From: a bacterium HR17
GTDB lineage: Bacteria > Armatimonadota > Fervidibacteria > Fervidibacterales > Fervidibacteraceae
Direction of reading: 5' to 3'
Length of the DNA: 64,000 bases
NCBI GenBank assembly: GCA_002898575.1
Contig: BEHT01000006.1
Coordinates: forward strand, 1-64,000
This document shows, piece by piece, positions 16,849-25,920 of the stretch (position 1 is the first letter of the stretch; every line of letters begins with the position of its first letter). The notes beneath the pieces were generated by a model that was not told where the DNA came from, made no database searches, and saw only the letters and a program-made list of their open reading frames with translations. The position numbers and the translations under genes were made by a program.

Positions 16849-17811
16849 TCATCGCCTCAGGTAGCGGCGCAACAGGGCAAACAGCCATTCAGTTTGCCGA
16901 ACTGCGGCTGCACCGTCGCATAGCGGACTGCCCCGCCCCTCCACTGCCGCCAAAAATTGACGCACCGACACCCGCATGAAATCGTCCGCGATGCGCTCTC
17001 CATCGTCCCAACACAGTCGGGTGTGAAAAACGCCTCGCTCATCGCGGTGCGGCTCAAACCGCACGACGAAACCGTTCCACGCGATACTGCGTTCCAATGT
17101 GCCGTCCAACCGAGCGAGGCGCACGCAGATGTCCATTTTCGCTTCGGGCAGACGCACTTGGAAACGGGCAGTCAAGCGACGCGGTGCCTCTTCAAACATC
17201 GCGGTCGCAGCGTCCAGATGCGCCGCAGGGAACAAGGCTATCAATAGGCTCAAAGGGTGGGGCGCTAAGTCCACCCATAGTCCCGTCCCCGCCGTGTCAC
17301 GGTCACGCATGCGAGCTTCCATCGTCAGCGTGATCGCCTGCGGCACTGCCGCTAACGCTTTTTCTGTGACGAGCGCTTGAAGGTGGGGCACTGCCGCTGC
17401 GTATTGCGTGTTGATGGCAAAGCAAAGGCGGTGCCGCTGCGCTTCGGCGACCACTTGGCGGGCTTGCTGCAAAGCATCCTCTATGCGGTCTTCACCCAAC
17501 CACACCAACGGTTTTTCACATAGCACATGCGCCCCGTGTTGTAACGCCAGCAAGGCATGTTCAGCGTGCAAGTGGTGTGGGGAGCAAACGCTGACCGCGT
17601 CGGGTCGTTCTGCGGCGAGCATATCTGCCACATCGGGGTAACCACGCCCTCGGAACTGGGGGACGACTTGCCGCAGAGCGGCTTCGTTGGCGGCGAGGGT
17701 TTCGGGGCGCGACGCCACGAACGCGACGACCTCAGCGCCCTCGTGGGCGAACCATTGGGCGTGGAATTTACCGACACCCCGCACGCCGATAACCGCGACG
17801 CGAACCGCCAT
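16849..17811 (-). CDS. Gfo/Idh/MocA family oxidoreductase
   Basis: A 320-residue NAD(P)-dependent sugar dehydrogenase family protein. The Rossmann start is VAVIGVRGVGKFHAQWF, followed by DAVSVCSPHHLHAEHALLAL and the characteristic VLCEKP. The open frame can begin at 17835, but GGGAGGTG lies 7 bases before ATG 17811, so that start is used. Members oxidise or epimerise sugars and inositols; the substrate is unknown. The glycine motif is G-x-x-G-x-G as expected. It sits between an URO-D-like gene and the nucleoside hydrolase in a probable operon. Confidence 0.8.
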   Translation of the reverse strand: MAVRVAVIGVRGVGKFHAQWFAHEGAEVVAFVASRPETLAANEAALRQVVPQFRGRGYPDVADMLAAERPDAVSVCSPHHLHAEHALLALQHGAHVLCEKPLVWLGEDRIEDALQQARQVVAEAQRHRLCFAINTQYAAAVPHLQALVTEKALAAVPQAITLTMEARMRDRDTAGTGLWVDLAPHPLSLLIALFPAAHLDAATAMFEEAPRRLTARFQVRLPEAKMDICVRLARLDGTLERSIAWNGFVVRFEPHRDERGVFHTRLCWDDGERIADDFMRVSVRQFLAAVEGRGSPLCDGAAAVRQTEWLFALLRRYLRR

Positions 17812-17835
17812 CGGCACACACCTCCCTGCCCGCAT

Positions 17836-18957
17836 TCACTGCCTTGGCACCAACGACCTTGCGATAGCCAGCGCCTTTTGGTAACGCGAGAGCGGCACCA
17901 TCGGAGGCAAAGGGCGGTCTAAGCAAAACAGGTATCCTGTCCACATGTTTCCCATGCCAATCGCCACTTTGGTTCGCACTTCCGCTTCGGTCGCATCTTC
18001 GCTGTCCATCAATCGGTCGGCAGAAATGTTGCCGCCCAGCGCGACCATTGTTCCGAAGGCTTGTTTGTAACGCGCTAAGTCGTTGTGACTGAAAGTTTCT
18101 AACGGCAGAAGGGCATCTATCCCGCTGCGGCGCACCGACCGCAAGAAAGTGTCTACGCACCCTGGCGTGTAAAGCAGGACAGCCAAACCGCGCCGGTGCA
18201 CTTCCTGCGTCAACTGGCGGTGGTAAGGCAAAACGATGCTACGGTAGTGGCGGTCGGTCATGAACGCAGCGTGCGTGTAAGCCAAGTCGGCGTGCAGCCA
18301 CACCCCATCTATGCTGTTAGGTGGTAGGCGTTTAAGCGCCAAGTCCAGCGTCTCCACGATTAACCGCAAACCGGTTTCCAAAATTTCGTCCAGCATCGGC
18401 GGTTGCGTCTCAAAGGCTTCCACCCATTGGCGGCTGCCCAACAACCGTCGCGCTAAGGTGCACGGCTCCACGAAGGCAAGGGCGATGAACCGTTCCCGCT
18501 CGCGAGCGAGGGCAACGCGCGCCTCTAAATCCTCCGGCAACCGTCCGTGATGGGCTTTCAAGACCGAGCGCACTTCCCGCCAGTCGCGGGTAGTCTTGAC
18601 AGGAAAGTCCAACTCCTGCGGTTGGGTGTTGTAAATCTTCCAGTGCTTTCGGGTTACACCGTCCGCGCCCACAACGATTCGGTAATCGTCCGTTTCGTCC
18701 AGCACCGTCTCCCGCCAACCCATCGTGCAATCTACAGGAATATACACCAAATCCAAGTCAAAAAAGTCTGTGGGTGTCGCGTCTGGCGGGTAACCTTCCC
18801 GTTCCCATTGGCGCAGCGTTTCCGGCAGAAAATAACAGTCCACGCAGGGGACGCGGTCTACCGGCTGGTGTTTCAATGCCCGCCAGACGCGCTCCCGCGC
18901 AGTCAAACGGATGGGTCGCTCTACCAACGCTGGTGGCGTGCGTCGCCAAAACGGCAT
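17836..18957 (-). CDS. Uroporphyrinogen decarboxylase-like (URO-D superfamily) protein
   Basis: A 373-residue protein with the start block LTARERVWRALKHQPVDRVPC and C-terminal LGGNISADRLMDS, both typical of the URO-D superfamily. Many members outside heme synthesis act as corrinoid-linked methyltransferases or are uncharacterised and sit in sugar or aromatic catabolic loci. True HemE is shorter and carries different substrate-binding motifs, so a role in heme synthesis is unlikely. It is the first gene of a probable three-gene operon; its stop overlaps the upstream edge of the MocA gene. Confidence 0.7.
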   Translation of the reverse strand: MPFWRRTPPALVERPIRLTARERVWRALKHQPVDRVPCVDCYFLPETLRQWEREGYPPDATPTDFFDLDLVYIPVDCTMGWRETVLDETDDYRIVVGADGVTRKHWKIYNTQPQELDFPVKTTRDWREVRSVLKAHHGRLPEDLEARVALARERERFIALAFVEPCTLARRLLGSRQWVEAFETQPPMLDEILETGLRLIVETLDLALKRLPPNSIDGVWLHADLAYTHAAFMTDRHYRSIVLPYHRQLTQEVHRRGLAVLLYTPGCVDTFLRSVRRSGIDALLPLETFSHNDLARYKQAFGTMVALGGNISADRLMDSEDATEAEVRTKVAIGMGNMWTGYLFCLDRPLPPMVPLSRYQKALAIARSLVPRQ

Positions 18958-19032
18958 GCTTGCAACACCTCGCTGAATGCGGTGGGGTCGGGGGTGCCCG
19001 CCCCGCAGTTTGCGGCGTGACCGGCTGAACGG

Positions 19033-21909
19033 TTATCGGGGCGATGTGGGTTCCGTTACGGTCGCCCCGCTAAGCCGTTGACGCAATTGTTGCACCAAAG
19101 TGCGAAGACGGTTGAAACGCTCGCCGAAACGCGCCCAATCGCCTCGGCGGGCGCTTTCTTCCGCTTCCGTGAGGGTGCGTTCAATCTCTGTTGCCAACGC
19201 CATCAAATCAGGTGCCCGCTGCCCGTCAGGGGCAACCGGCGGAGGCGACGGGGTTTGCCCCAGCAGCCGCGCCAGCGCTTTGGGCAGCGTCTCATCCATA
19301 ACGACCCGTTGCTGGTCAGCGACAATCACCCGTTTGAGTTCGGGCAGCCGGGTTTGGGCGGCAACCAGAAACAAGGGCTCCACATAAAGCAACGCACCGT
19401 CCAGCGGCACGACCAACAGGTTGCCCCGAATGATATCCGAGCCCCGTTGCCGCCACAAAGTCAAGTCTTTAGAAATTTCGGCGTCGTTGTCAATGCGGGC
19501 TTCTATCTGCGCCGGACCGTAAACTTGCTCGCCGGCAGGCATGCGCAAAATGAATAGGTCGCCGATGTTGGGCAGGTCGCATCGCGCCATTAACAGCGCC
19601 ACCAAGTTGTGCCGTTCCTTGCCCGGTTCACCGTAGGGCGTAAAGGGCAAAATGAGGGCGAACTCAATCGGTCTATCGGCGCTGCTCCCCTGTCGGTCAG
19701 GCAACCGCATCATGACATAGTATGGCTCCACAGGTTGTTGGGTTTCGCCGTAAACCTCCTGCGCGATCGCCCATCGGTCCTCCTGCTGATAAAACTGTTC
19801 AGGGTCAGTGACATGGTAAAGCAACAAGCGTTCGGCTTGCAATTGCAACAAGTTGGCAGGGTAGCGCAAATGCGCCTGTAAGTCCTTAGGCATCGCCGAC
19901 AGCGGACGGAACATGCCCGGAAAGATGCGCGCGTAAACGCGGACGATCGGGTCGGTCGGGTCCGCGATGTAAAACTGCACGGTGCCGTGATAGGCGTCAA
20001 TGACGACCTTGACCGCATTGCGGATGTAGTTAAGCCGCACGCGTTCAGTGACTTCGCCCTTTTCAAGAGGCACTGTTTGTTCCCAAGTCGCCGGTTCGGC
20101 GTAAGGGAAGCGGTCACTGTAGGTGTAAGCGTCCATGAGCCAATAGAGGCGCCCGCCTGCGATGACAATGTAAGGGTCACGGTCAAACAGCAGGAAAGGA
20201 GCGATTGCCCGCACCCGCTCGTGGATTTGACGCCGAAACAGCAGCCGACTTTGAGGTAAGATATCGCGATTGAGCGCCAAAGACGGCTCACCGAAGCGCA
20301 GCGCAAATGCCACACGCATAAGCCAGTTGCCGATCGGCACGCCACCCCGACCGCGATAAGTCGTCCGTGCCATCGCCTCGCCCGCACCGCCCGTTGCACT
20401 CTTGGGGTAATCAAATTCGCGCTGGCGCGTCCGCACGACGATGTAGTGATTGGTCAACTCACCGAAATAAATGCGCGGCTCCTTAATTTGCAACTCCCGA
20501 AATCGGCTGCGGGGCGGGATGTCCTGCACCCATAGCACCGGCATACCCTCTTGCTCCACCTCGTTGACCGGCACGACGACGACACCGTAGCCGTGCGTCC
20601 AAAGAAAATGGCGGCTGAACCAACTGGGGCGCAATTGCTCCACATCTAATTCGCGCACCGCCAACATCACTTGCCGATAGGCTCCGCCGACCCAGTAGCG
20701 GTCTATGTCTACATCAACAAAGGTGTAGTAGGTGCGGATGGCTTGACGCTGCCGCAGCGTGTCTTGCAAGGGACGGTAGTCCCACAGCCGCACGCTGTCC
20801 AGCAACTCCTTGTTGCGCGTCACGACTTCCGTCGTGACCGCACCGCGAAACGGGTAGTCTACGATGCGCGTGTTGTGAATGCCGTAGGCGACACGCGTCA
20901 TGCGGATGTTGTAAGTGAGGTAGGTTTTCTCCATCGCCAGTTCGTTGGGCTTAACGACATAATGCTGAAACAGCGTCGGCAAAAAGGTGCCGACCAACCA
21001 CGCGCCGGCGAAAGCAATTGCCAAGCCGATACCGGCGCGCACGGGCGCTCGTGCCCGCACGCTCCACAACACCAACACACCGCCGACCAAAAACACCCCC
21101 ATCAAAACCCACAGCACGGGTAACCGCACATGGGCATCGGTGTAACCGATACCCCAAACGACTTCACCCGGTCCGCGCCGATAAAGCAGTTCAAACATGC
21201 TCAACCGAAAATGCCCAGCCAGAGCGAACAGCACCAACGCCAACAAGGTCAGTAGATGGGCGCGGACAAGCGGCGTCATGTACGCCAGCACCGTCCGCAC
21301 TTGCCCTTGCAAAGTCGTGGGGTAGCGCCCCGCCAGCGCCGTATCGGCGAAGGCATAGAAACCATAAAGTATCGCTGTCGCCAACAATGCGACGATCAAC
21401 GCCGCAAAGAGGTAGTCGTAAAGGAACCGCCAGAACGGTAAGGCAAACAGGTAGAAACTGATGTCTTTGCCGAAAATGGGGTCGGCGACGCCTGCAGGTG
21501 TGCGGAAGCCATACCAAAACTGCAGCACCAATTCCCAATGGCGTGCCGCCGCCACGCCTGTAACGACCCCGAACGCCGCAGCGATCAACAACAGAGCGTT
21601 GCGAAAGCCTGTTTCCAACCAGTTTAACAAGAGCCCGACCCAACCGACGGGATAGGTGCGCCAACGCCGTCGGCTCGCCCACCGCTGCACCAGCAGCAAG
21701 TTGATGCCGATGCCGGCGGCGAACACCAAACCGACCACTAAACCTACGGCGACACGCGCCCAAAACCGCGTCCAAAACACTTGAGGGTAACCGACTTCCC
21801 GAAACCACGCCCACTCGGTCACCAACCACGCCAACTGGCGGGCACATAAAAGCACGACGGCGAATACAACCAGCCCGACAAGCCATCCATAGCGCCGCAT
21901 GAAATTCAC
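19033..21909 (-). CDS. UPF0182 family membrane protein
   Basis: A 958-residue protein with about seven transmembrane helices in the first 310 residues, followed by a large extracytoplasmic region with many family blocks (LWDYRPLQDTLRQRQAIRTYYTF, split here only by the helix boundary; LRFGEPSLALNRDI; YIVIAGGRLYWLMDAYTYSDR). This is the UPF0182/PF03699 family, widespread in Actinobacteria, Cyanobacteria and thermophiles and of unknown function. Residues near 870-950 are a coiled, Glu/Arg-rich tail. It is monocistronic, with an M20 peptidase gene upstream 79 bases away on the same strand. Confidence 0.85.
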   Translation of the reverse strand: MNFMRRYGWLVGLVVFAVVLLCARQLAWLVTEWAWFREVGYPQVFWTRFWARVAVGLVVGLVFAAGIGINLLLVQRWASRRRWRTYPVGWVGLLLNWLETGFRNALLLIAAAFGVVTGVAAARHWELVLQFWYGFRTPAGVADPIFGKDISFYLFALPFWRFLYDYLFAALIVALLATAILYGFYAFADTALAGRYPTTLQGQVRTVLAYMTPLVRAHLLTLLALVLFALAGHFRLSMFELLYRRGPGEVVWGIGYTDAHVRLPVLWVLMGVFLVGGVLVLWSVRARAPVRAGIGLAIAFAGAWLVGTFLPTLFQHYVVKPNELAMEKTYLTYNIRMTRVAYGIHNTRIVDYPFRGAVTTEVVTRNKELLDSVRLWDYRPLQDTLRQRQAIRTYYTFVDVDIDRYWVGGAYRQVMLAVRELDVEQLRPSWFSRHFLWTHGYGVVVVPVNEVEQEGMPVLWVQDIPPRSRFRELQIKEPRIYFGELTNHYIVVRTRQREFDYPKSATGGAGEAMARTTYRGRGGVPIGNWLMRVAFALRFGEPSLALNRDILPQSRLLFRRQIHERVRAIAPFLLFDRDPYIVIAGGRLYWLMDAYTYSDRFPYAEPATWEQTVPLEKGEVTERVRLNYIRNAVKVVIDAYHGTVQFYIADPTDPIVRVYARIFPGMFRPLSAMPKDLQAHLRYPANLLQLQAERLLLYHVTDPEQFYQQEDRWAIAQEVYGETQQPVEPYYVMMRLPDRQGSSADRPIEFALILPFTPYGEPGKERHNLVALLMARCDLPNIGDLFILRMPAGEQVYGPAQIEARIDNDAEISKDLTLWRQRGSDIIRGNLLVVPLDGALLYVEPLFLVAAQTRLPELKRVIVADQQRVVMDETLPKALARLLGQTPSPPPVAPDGQRAPDLMALATEIERTLTEAEESARRGDWARFGERFNRLRTLVQQLRQRLSGATVTEPTSPR

Positions 21910-21988
21910 CCCTGACGCTGAACAAAGCGCCCAACAAGCCTTTCGGATCGGAGGGCGCCGCCCCTGCAGCGCCGCATATCGTTAAGGG

Positions 21989-23122
21989 TCAATCTTCGTC
22001 GCCCAAGAAGTGCTCCAAGACTTTTTGGCACGCGATCACTTGGTCTACGGCGACCCACTCATCTGCTGTGTGGGCTTGCTCTACGCTGCCGGGACCAAAC
22101 ACGCAGCAGGTGATACCCGCCCGCGTCAATTGGCTGGCATCAGTGGTGTAGCGGACGCCGGCAAGGAGGGGAGGCACACCGCTGCGCACACAGGCTGCGG
22201 ACAGGCGTTGCACGGGGCGACTGTCCGCAGGGACTTCCATGCCCCAATGGGCTAAAGACGGGGGCAGGATTTCCAGCGGCAAATCCAGCAATTCCGGTTG
22301 GCTTTGCAGGAACTGTCGCAACTCGTCCCAAGCAGCGATGGGGTCTTCAGCGGGCAAGGTGCGACGGTCAACACCGATTTCGCACCAGTCAGGGACGACA
22401 TTCAACCCCCGTCCACCGTGAATGACAGCGACGGTGACCGTCGGGTGACCGACAAGCGGATGTTGACGGACGCGCAACTCCGCGGCGTAACGCTCCAACG
22501 CCAACACGACTTTCGCCATCGCACCGATGGCGTTGAGCCCGCGCTCGGGGTGGGCGGTGTGGGCACTTACGCCGCGCACGCCGATGCGCCCGCGCACGAC
22601 GCCTTTGTGGGCGTGGACGATGCGCAACTCGGTCGGCTCACCGACGACAGCGTAATCGGCTTTCACACCGGCGGCGACAAGGTGTTGGACGCCGGCGACA
22701 TTGTTTTCTTCATCCACGGTCGCGGCGAGCCATGCTGTGCGGGGCGGTGTGCCCTTACGGGCGATTTCAACCAAGGCTTGCACCATCGCCGCCAAACTGG
22801 CTTTGGTATCGCAGGCGCCCCGTCCAAACACCCGTCCGTCTCGCACCTGCGGGTCAAAAGGTGGGACGGTCATCCCCTCCGCCGTCACGGTGTCCATGTG
22901 GGCTTCCAGCAAGACCGTCTCGCCCTCGCTGCGCCCCACGACACCGACCAGCAAGTTGTCCCGACCGGGGGCAACGGGTTGACGCACAACCTCAAGCCCC
23001 GCGCGCCGAGCGTAGGATTCCAAGTAGTCAGCGAGAGCCCCCTCGCCGACCCCATCCGCAAAGCACGGGTTGACGCTAGGAATAGCGATCAATTCACGCA
23101 ACAACTGGATGACAGGTTCCAT
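21989..23122 (-). CDS. M20 family metallopeptidase (ArgE/DapE type)
   Basis: A 377-residue cytoplasmic zinc amidohydrolase. Metal ligands and catalytic residues appear in LLEAHMDTV, FGRGACDTKASLAAM and TVDEENN, with a dimerisation domain between about residues 170 and 285. Closest by pattern to acetylornithine deacetylase or succinyl-diaminopimelate desuccinylase; which amide it cleaves cannot be told. Start ATG 23122. The ridA gene lies 29 bases upstream on the same strand, so the two may share a transcript. Confidence 0.8.
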   Translation of the reverse strand: MEPVIQLLRELIAIPSVNPCFADGVGEGALADYLESYARRAGLEVVRQPVAPGRDNLLVGVVGRSEGETVLLEAHMDTVTAEGMTVPPFDPQVRDGRVFGRGACDTKASLAAMVQALVEIARKGTPPRTAWLAATVDEENNVAGVQHLVAAGVKADYAVVGEPTELRIVHAHKGVVRGRIGVRGVSAHTAHPERGLNAIGAMAKVVLALERYAAELRVRQHPLVGHPTVTVAVIHGGRGLNVVPDWCEIGVDRRTLPAEDPIAAWDELRQFLQSQPELLDLPLEILPPSLAHWGMEVPADSRPVQRLSAACVRSGVPPLLAGVRYTTDASQLTRAGITCCVFGPGSVEQAHTADEWVAVDQVIACQKVLEHFLGDED

Positions 23123-23151
23123 CGGTCGTCACTCCGTTGAGCCCGCTGCGG

Positions 23152-23529
23152 TTACACCACCGCGATACATTCCACTTCCACTTGGAAGCCGCCTGGCGGT
23201 TGAGCCTGAACGGTCGTGCGGGCGGGATAAGGCGGAGAGAAAAACTCACGGTAGACTTCGTTGAGTTTGGGGAAGTTGCCCATATCTGCCAGAAAGACTG
23301 TGACCTTGACGACTTTGTCCAGCGAACTGCCTGCGGCTTCCAAAATGGCTTGCAGGTTGCGCAGCGCCAGCCGTAGTTCGTCTTCAAACGCCCCGTGTCG
23401 GGGTTCCCCTGTCGCAGGGTCAATCGCCACCTGACCGGAGACGAACACGCAACCGTTGGCGACAATCGCTTGCGAGTAAGGTGCCTTAGGTGTCGGTGCG
23501 TTTGGTGTTTGGACAGGTTGTCGCCCCAT
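23152..23529 (-). CDS. ridA: RidA/YjgF family enamine-imine deaminase
   Basis: A 125-residue protein of the RidA family, which hydrolyses reactive enamine/imine intermediates released by PLP enzymes. Family blocks: APYSQAIVANGCVFVSGQ, the substrate-binding Arg in YPARTTVQA, and the C-terminal VEVECIAVV. ATG 23529 is chosen over ATG 23556 because GGAGGTG lies 9 bases upstream and the product then has normal family length. It precedes the M20 peptidase gene by 29 bases. Confidence 0.9.
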   Translation of the reverse strand: MGRQPVQTPNAPTPKAPYSQAIVANGCVFVSGQVAIDPATGEPRHGAFEDELRLALRNLQAILEAAGSSLDKVVKVTVFLADMGNFPKLNEVYREFFSPPYPARTTVQAQPPGGFQVEVECIAVV

Positions 23530-23733
23530 AAGTCCGAGCACCTCCACAATCGTCATCAGTCGGAGCCTTGCTGGGACATGCGGCGCTGCAAGGGCAGCAC
23601 CCCTTCAATGCAGCCCACCGCAGAGACGCCACCCGAAAGGTTAGCACGCCACAGTTACAGCGGGAAAGTTCAGTTGCTGCAAACTTTTAAGAGGCTTGCC
23701 AATTTGCGCGGGTGCGCACTGGAGGACACAGAC

Positions 23734-25845
23734 ATGGCACGGAAACGCCGTCCACCGATACGCTCTACGGCTACTGCCGCACGCGTTCTGGCAGGGCGCG
23801 ATGTGCGCCAGTGGGTCAAAGAGTTTTTGGAAGGAATGGGGGAACCCGAACCGGCGCCCTTTACCCCGTCGGATTTTCAGCTCGCTGCGTTGCAAGCCGT
23901 TTTGGAACGCGACACCATCGTCGTCGCTCCTACCGGCAGCGGCAAAACTTGGATCGCGGAACAAGCCATCGCCCGTTTTTTAGCCGAAGGGCGCCGCAGT
24001 TGGTATACGACGCCGCTGAAAGCGTTGAGCAATCAGAAATACGACGCCTTCCGCACCTTGTTCGGCGAAGACAAAGTCGGTTTGTTGACGGGCGAACGGC
24101 GGGAAAACTCCCAAGCCCCTGTCATCGTCGCCACGACGGAAGTCTTGCGCAATTTGCTTTACACGACCCCGACCTCAGGAGAAATCGCGGCAGATTTGAT
24201 CGTTCTGGACGAAGCCCATTACCTCGCTGACCCCGAACGCGGCGTCACTTGGGAAGAGGTCATCATTTTGGCGCCAGCGGAAAGTCGTTTGCTGCTTCTG
24301 TCCGCAACGATCGCTAACGCCGATGAACTGGCAGGTTGGATGAAAGAGATACGGGGGCGAGAGCCTGCCCTTATCTGGGTGGACAGCAAGGCGCGCCCGG
24401 TGCCGCTGCGCTACGGCTTTCTGGATCGGTTCGGGCGCCCCATGCCCTTAGAGATCGCCCGTCAATTGCCGCAAAAAGCCCTGCGACGGTTGCTTTGGCA
24501 GCGCGTTCATCCCGTTGAGGTGGTGCAGCGGTTGCGCGAGCGTGCCCTTTTACCTGCTATCATTTTCCTGCCGCGCCGGCGCGATTGTGACGACGCAGTG
24601 CGCGCCTTTCGCCACTTCAAGATGCCCGAAGGGCGCGAAGAGCGTGAAGCGCTGTTCACACAACTGGCGCAGCAATTCCCGCGCCTTTGGGAGCACCCCA
24701 TGGCACGCTACCTGATAGAAGCCGGCGTCGCCCCGCACCACGCCGGGCATGTGACGGCATGGAAAATTGCGGTGGAACGCATGCTCCGTGCTGGCTTAGT
24801 GCGGGCTGTGTTTGCGACCACGACGCTGGCGGCGGGATTGGACGTCCCCGCTCGCACCGTTGTCTTGCCGACGCTGCTCGTCCGCGACGAAAAAGGGGAA
24901 CGCCCCTTGACCGCGCTGGAGTTTCACCAGATGACTGGGCGCGCCGGGCGACGCGGCAAAGACAAGGTGGGGTTCGTGCTCATCATCCCCCGTCACCTCC
25001 GCGATTTTGAAAAGACCTTAGAACTGGTAGCCAGCGAACCCGAGGAGTTGCGGTCGGCGTTCCGCGTTCAGTATTACCAAGTGCTCAACTTGCTAGCCCA
25101 CCACGGACGCGAGGCAGCGCTCACCATCGTGGACAAGAGCTTTGCCGTCTACCAAATGGCGCGGCGCAGCCATCGCAAAGCCCGGGCTGTCCGTCAAGAG
25201 TTGCGGACAGAATTCAAACGCCGCGCGGCGTTGCTGCGGGAGTTGGGCTACCTGACCGACGACGAGCGTCCCACAATGATCGGCGAATGGGCGTTACTGG
25301 TTCGCCATGAGCGATCGCTGTTCATCGTGGAAGCCGTCCGACAAGGCTTAATGGACACCCTATCGCCCGAAGAGGTCGCAGCGTGGGCGGCAGCGTTCAC
25401 GACGGAGCGCTCCCCGCGCTTTCCCATCGCCCGTGTCAATTTGGAACCGCTGTGGTGGCTCGCTTGCGAACTGGAAGAATTGGAAGAGCGGCATAAGTTG
25501 CCGTCATCCAAGTTCACCGACGAGTTGGAAGGCGGGCAGTGGAGCGATGCCCACCGACGCGCTGCCGCCGCTTACCGATGGGCGGAAGGGCAATGGGACT
25601 GGACCGTCATCGCACAACGCAGCGGAAGCGAGGAAGGGGATTTGCAACGGTTAATGTTGCAAACCGCCGAACTGTTGCGGCAGTTGGAAGATTTGCCCTT
25701 GCCGGTCGCCGGCAAAGCCCGTTTAGCGCGCTTAGCCGTTTTGCGCGAGCCCGTCGTGGAAAGTTGGCGCCCGACCAGCGACCCATCGTGGCGCCCCACT
25801 ACACCGCTGCTTGACGACGGTGAACCCCATGACGATGAAGCGTGA
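23734..25845 (+). CDS. Ski2-like DEAH-box helicase
   Basis: A 703-residue superfamily 2 helicase. Walker A is APTGSGKT, the DEAH box follows LIVLDEAH, motif III is LLSATIAN, the region PHHAGHVTAWKIAVERM precedes FATTTLAAGLDVPAR, and motif VI is QMTGRAGRRGKDKVG. The order and the extra C-terminal helical region match the Ski2/Mtr4/HelY group that unwinds RNA (or DNA) with ATP. The frame is open to 23395 but GGAGG at 23721-23725 and a basic N-terminus (MARKRRPP) point to ATG 23734. It is a single gene, divergent from ridA. Confidence 0.85.
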   Translation: MARKRRPPIRSTATAARVLAGRDVRQWVKEFLEGMGEPEPAPFTPSDFQLAALQAVLERDTIVVAPTGSGKTWIAEQAIARFLAEGRRSWYTTPLKALSNQKYDAFRTLFGEDKVGLLTGERRENSQAPVIVATTEVLRNLLYTTPTSGEIAADLIVLDEAHYLADPERGVTWEEVIILAPAESRLLLLSATIANADELAGWMKEIRGREPALIWVDSKARPVPLRYGFLDRFGRPMPLEIARQLPQKALRRLLWQRVHPVEVVQRLRERALLPAIIFLPRRRDCDDAVRAFRHFKMPEGREEREALFTQLAQQFPRLWEHPMARYLIEAGVAPHHAGHVTAWKIAVERMLRAGLVRAVFATTTLAAGLDVPARTVVLPTLLVRDEKGERPLTALEFHQMTGRAGRRGKDKVGFVLIIPRHLRDFEKTLELVASEPEELRSAFRVQYYQVLNLLAHHGREAALTIVDKSFAVYQMARRSHRKARAVRQELRTEFKRRAALLRELGYLTDDERPTMIGEWALLVRHERSLFIVEAVRQGLMDTLSPEEVAAWAAAFTTERSPRFPIARVNLEPLWWLACELEELEERHKLPSSKFTDELEGGQWSDAHRRAAAAYRWAEGQWDWTVIAQRSGSEEGDLQRLMLQTAELLRQLEDLPLPVAGKARLARLAVLREPVVESWRPTSDPSWRPTTPLLDDGEPHDDEA

Positions 25846-25920
25846 ACGCTTCCATATGCGGCGCGCGAGGAAACGCGCTCCCTGAAGACCTTGAAGGCAT
25901 CGCTGCGGCAGCGGAGAGGG

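Noticed and set aside
17836-18957. Heme biosynthesis HemE
   Set aside because: The length and N-terminal block fit the broader URO-D superfamily, and the neighbours are sugar and nucleoside genes rather than heme genes.
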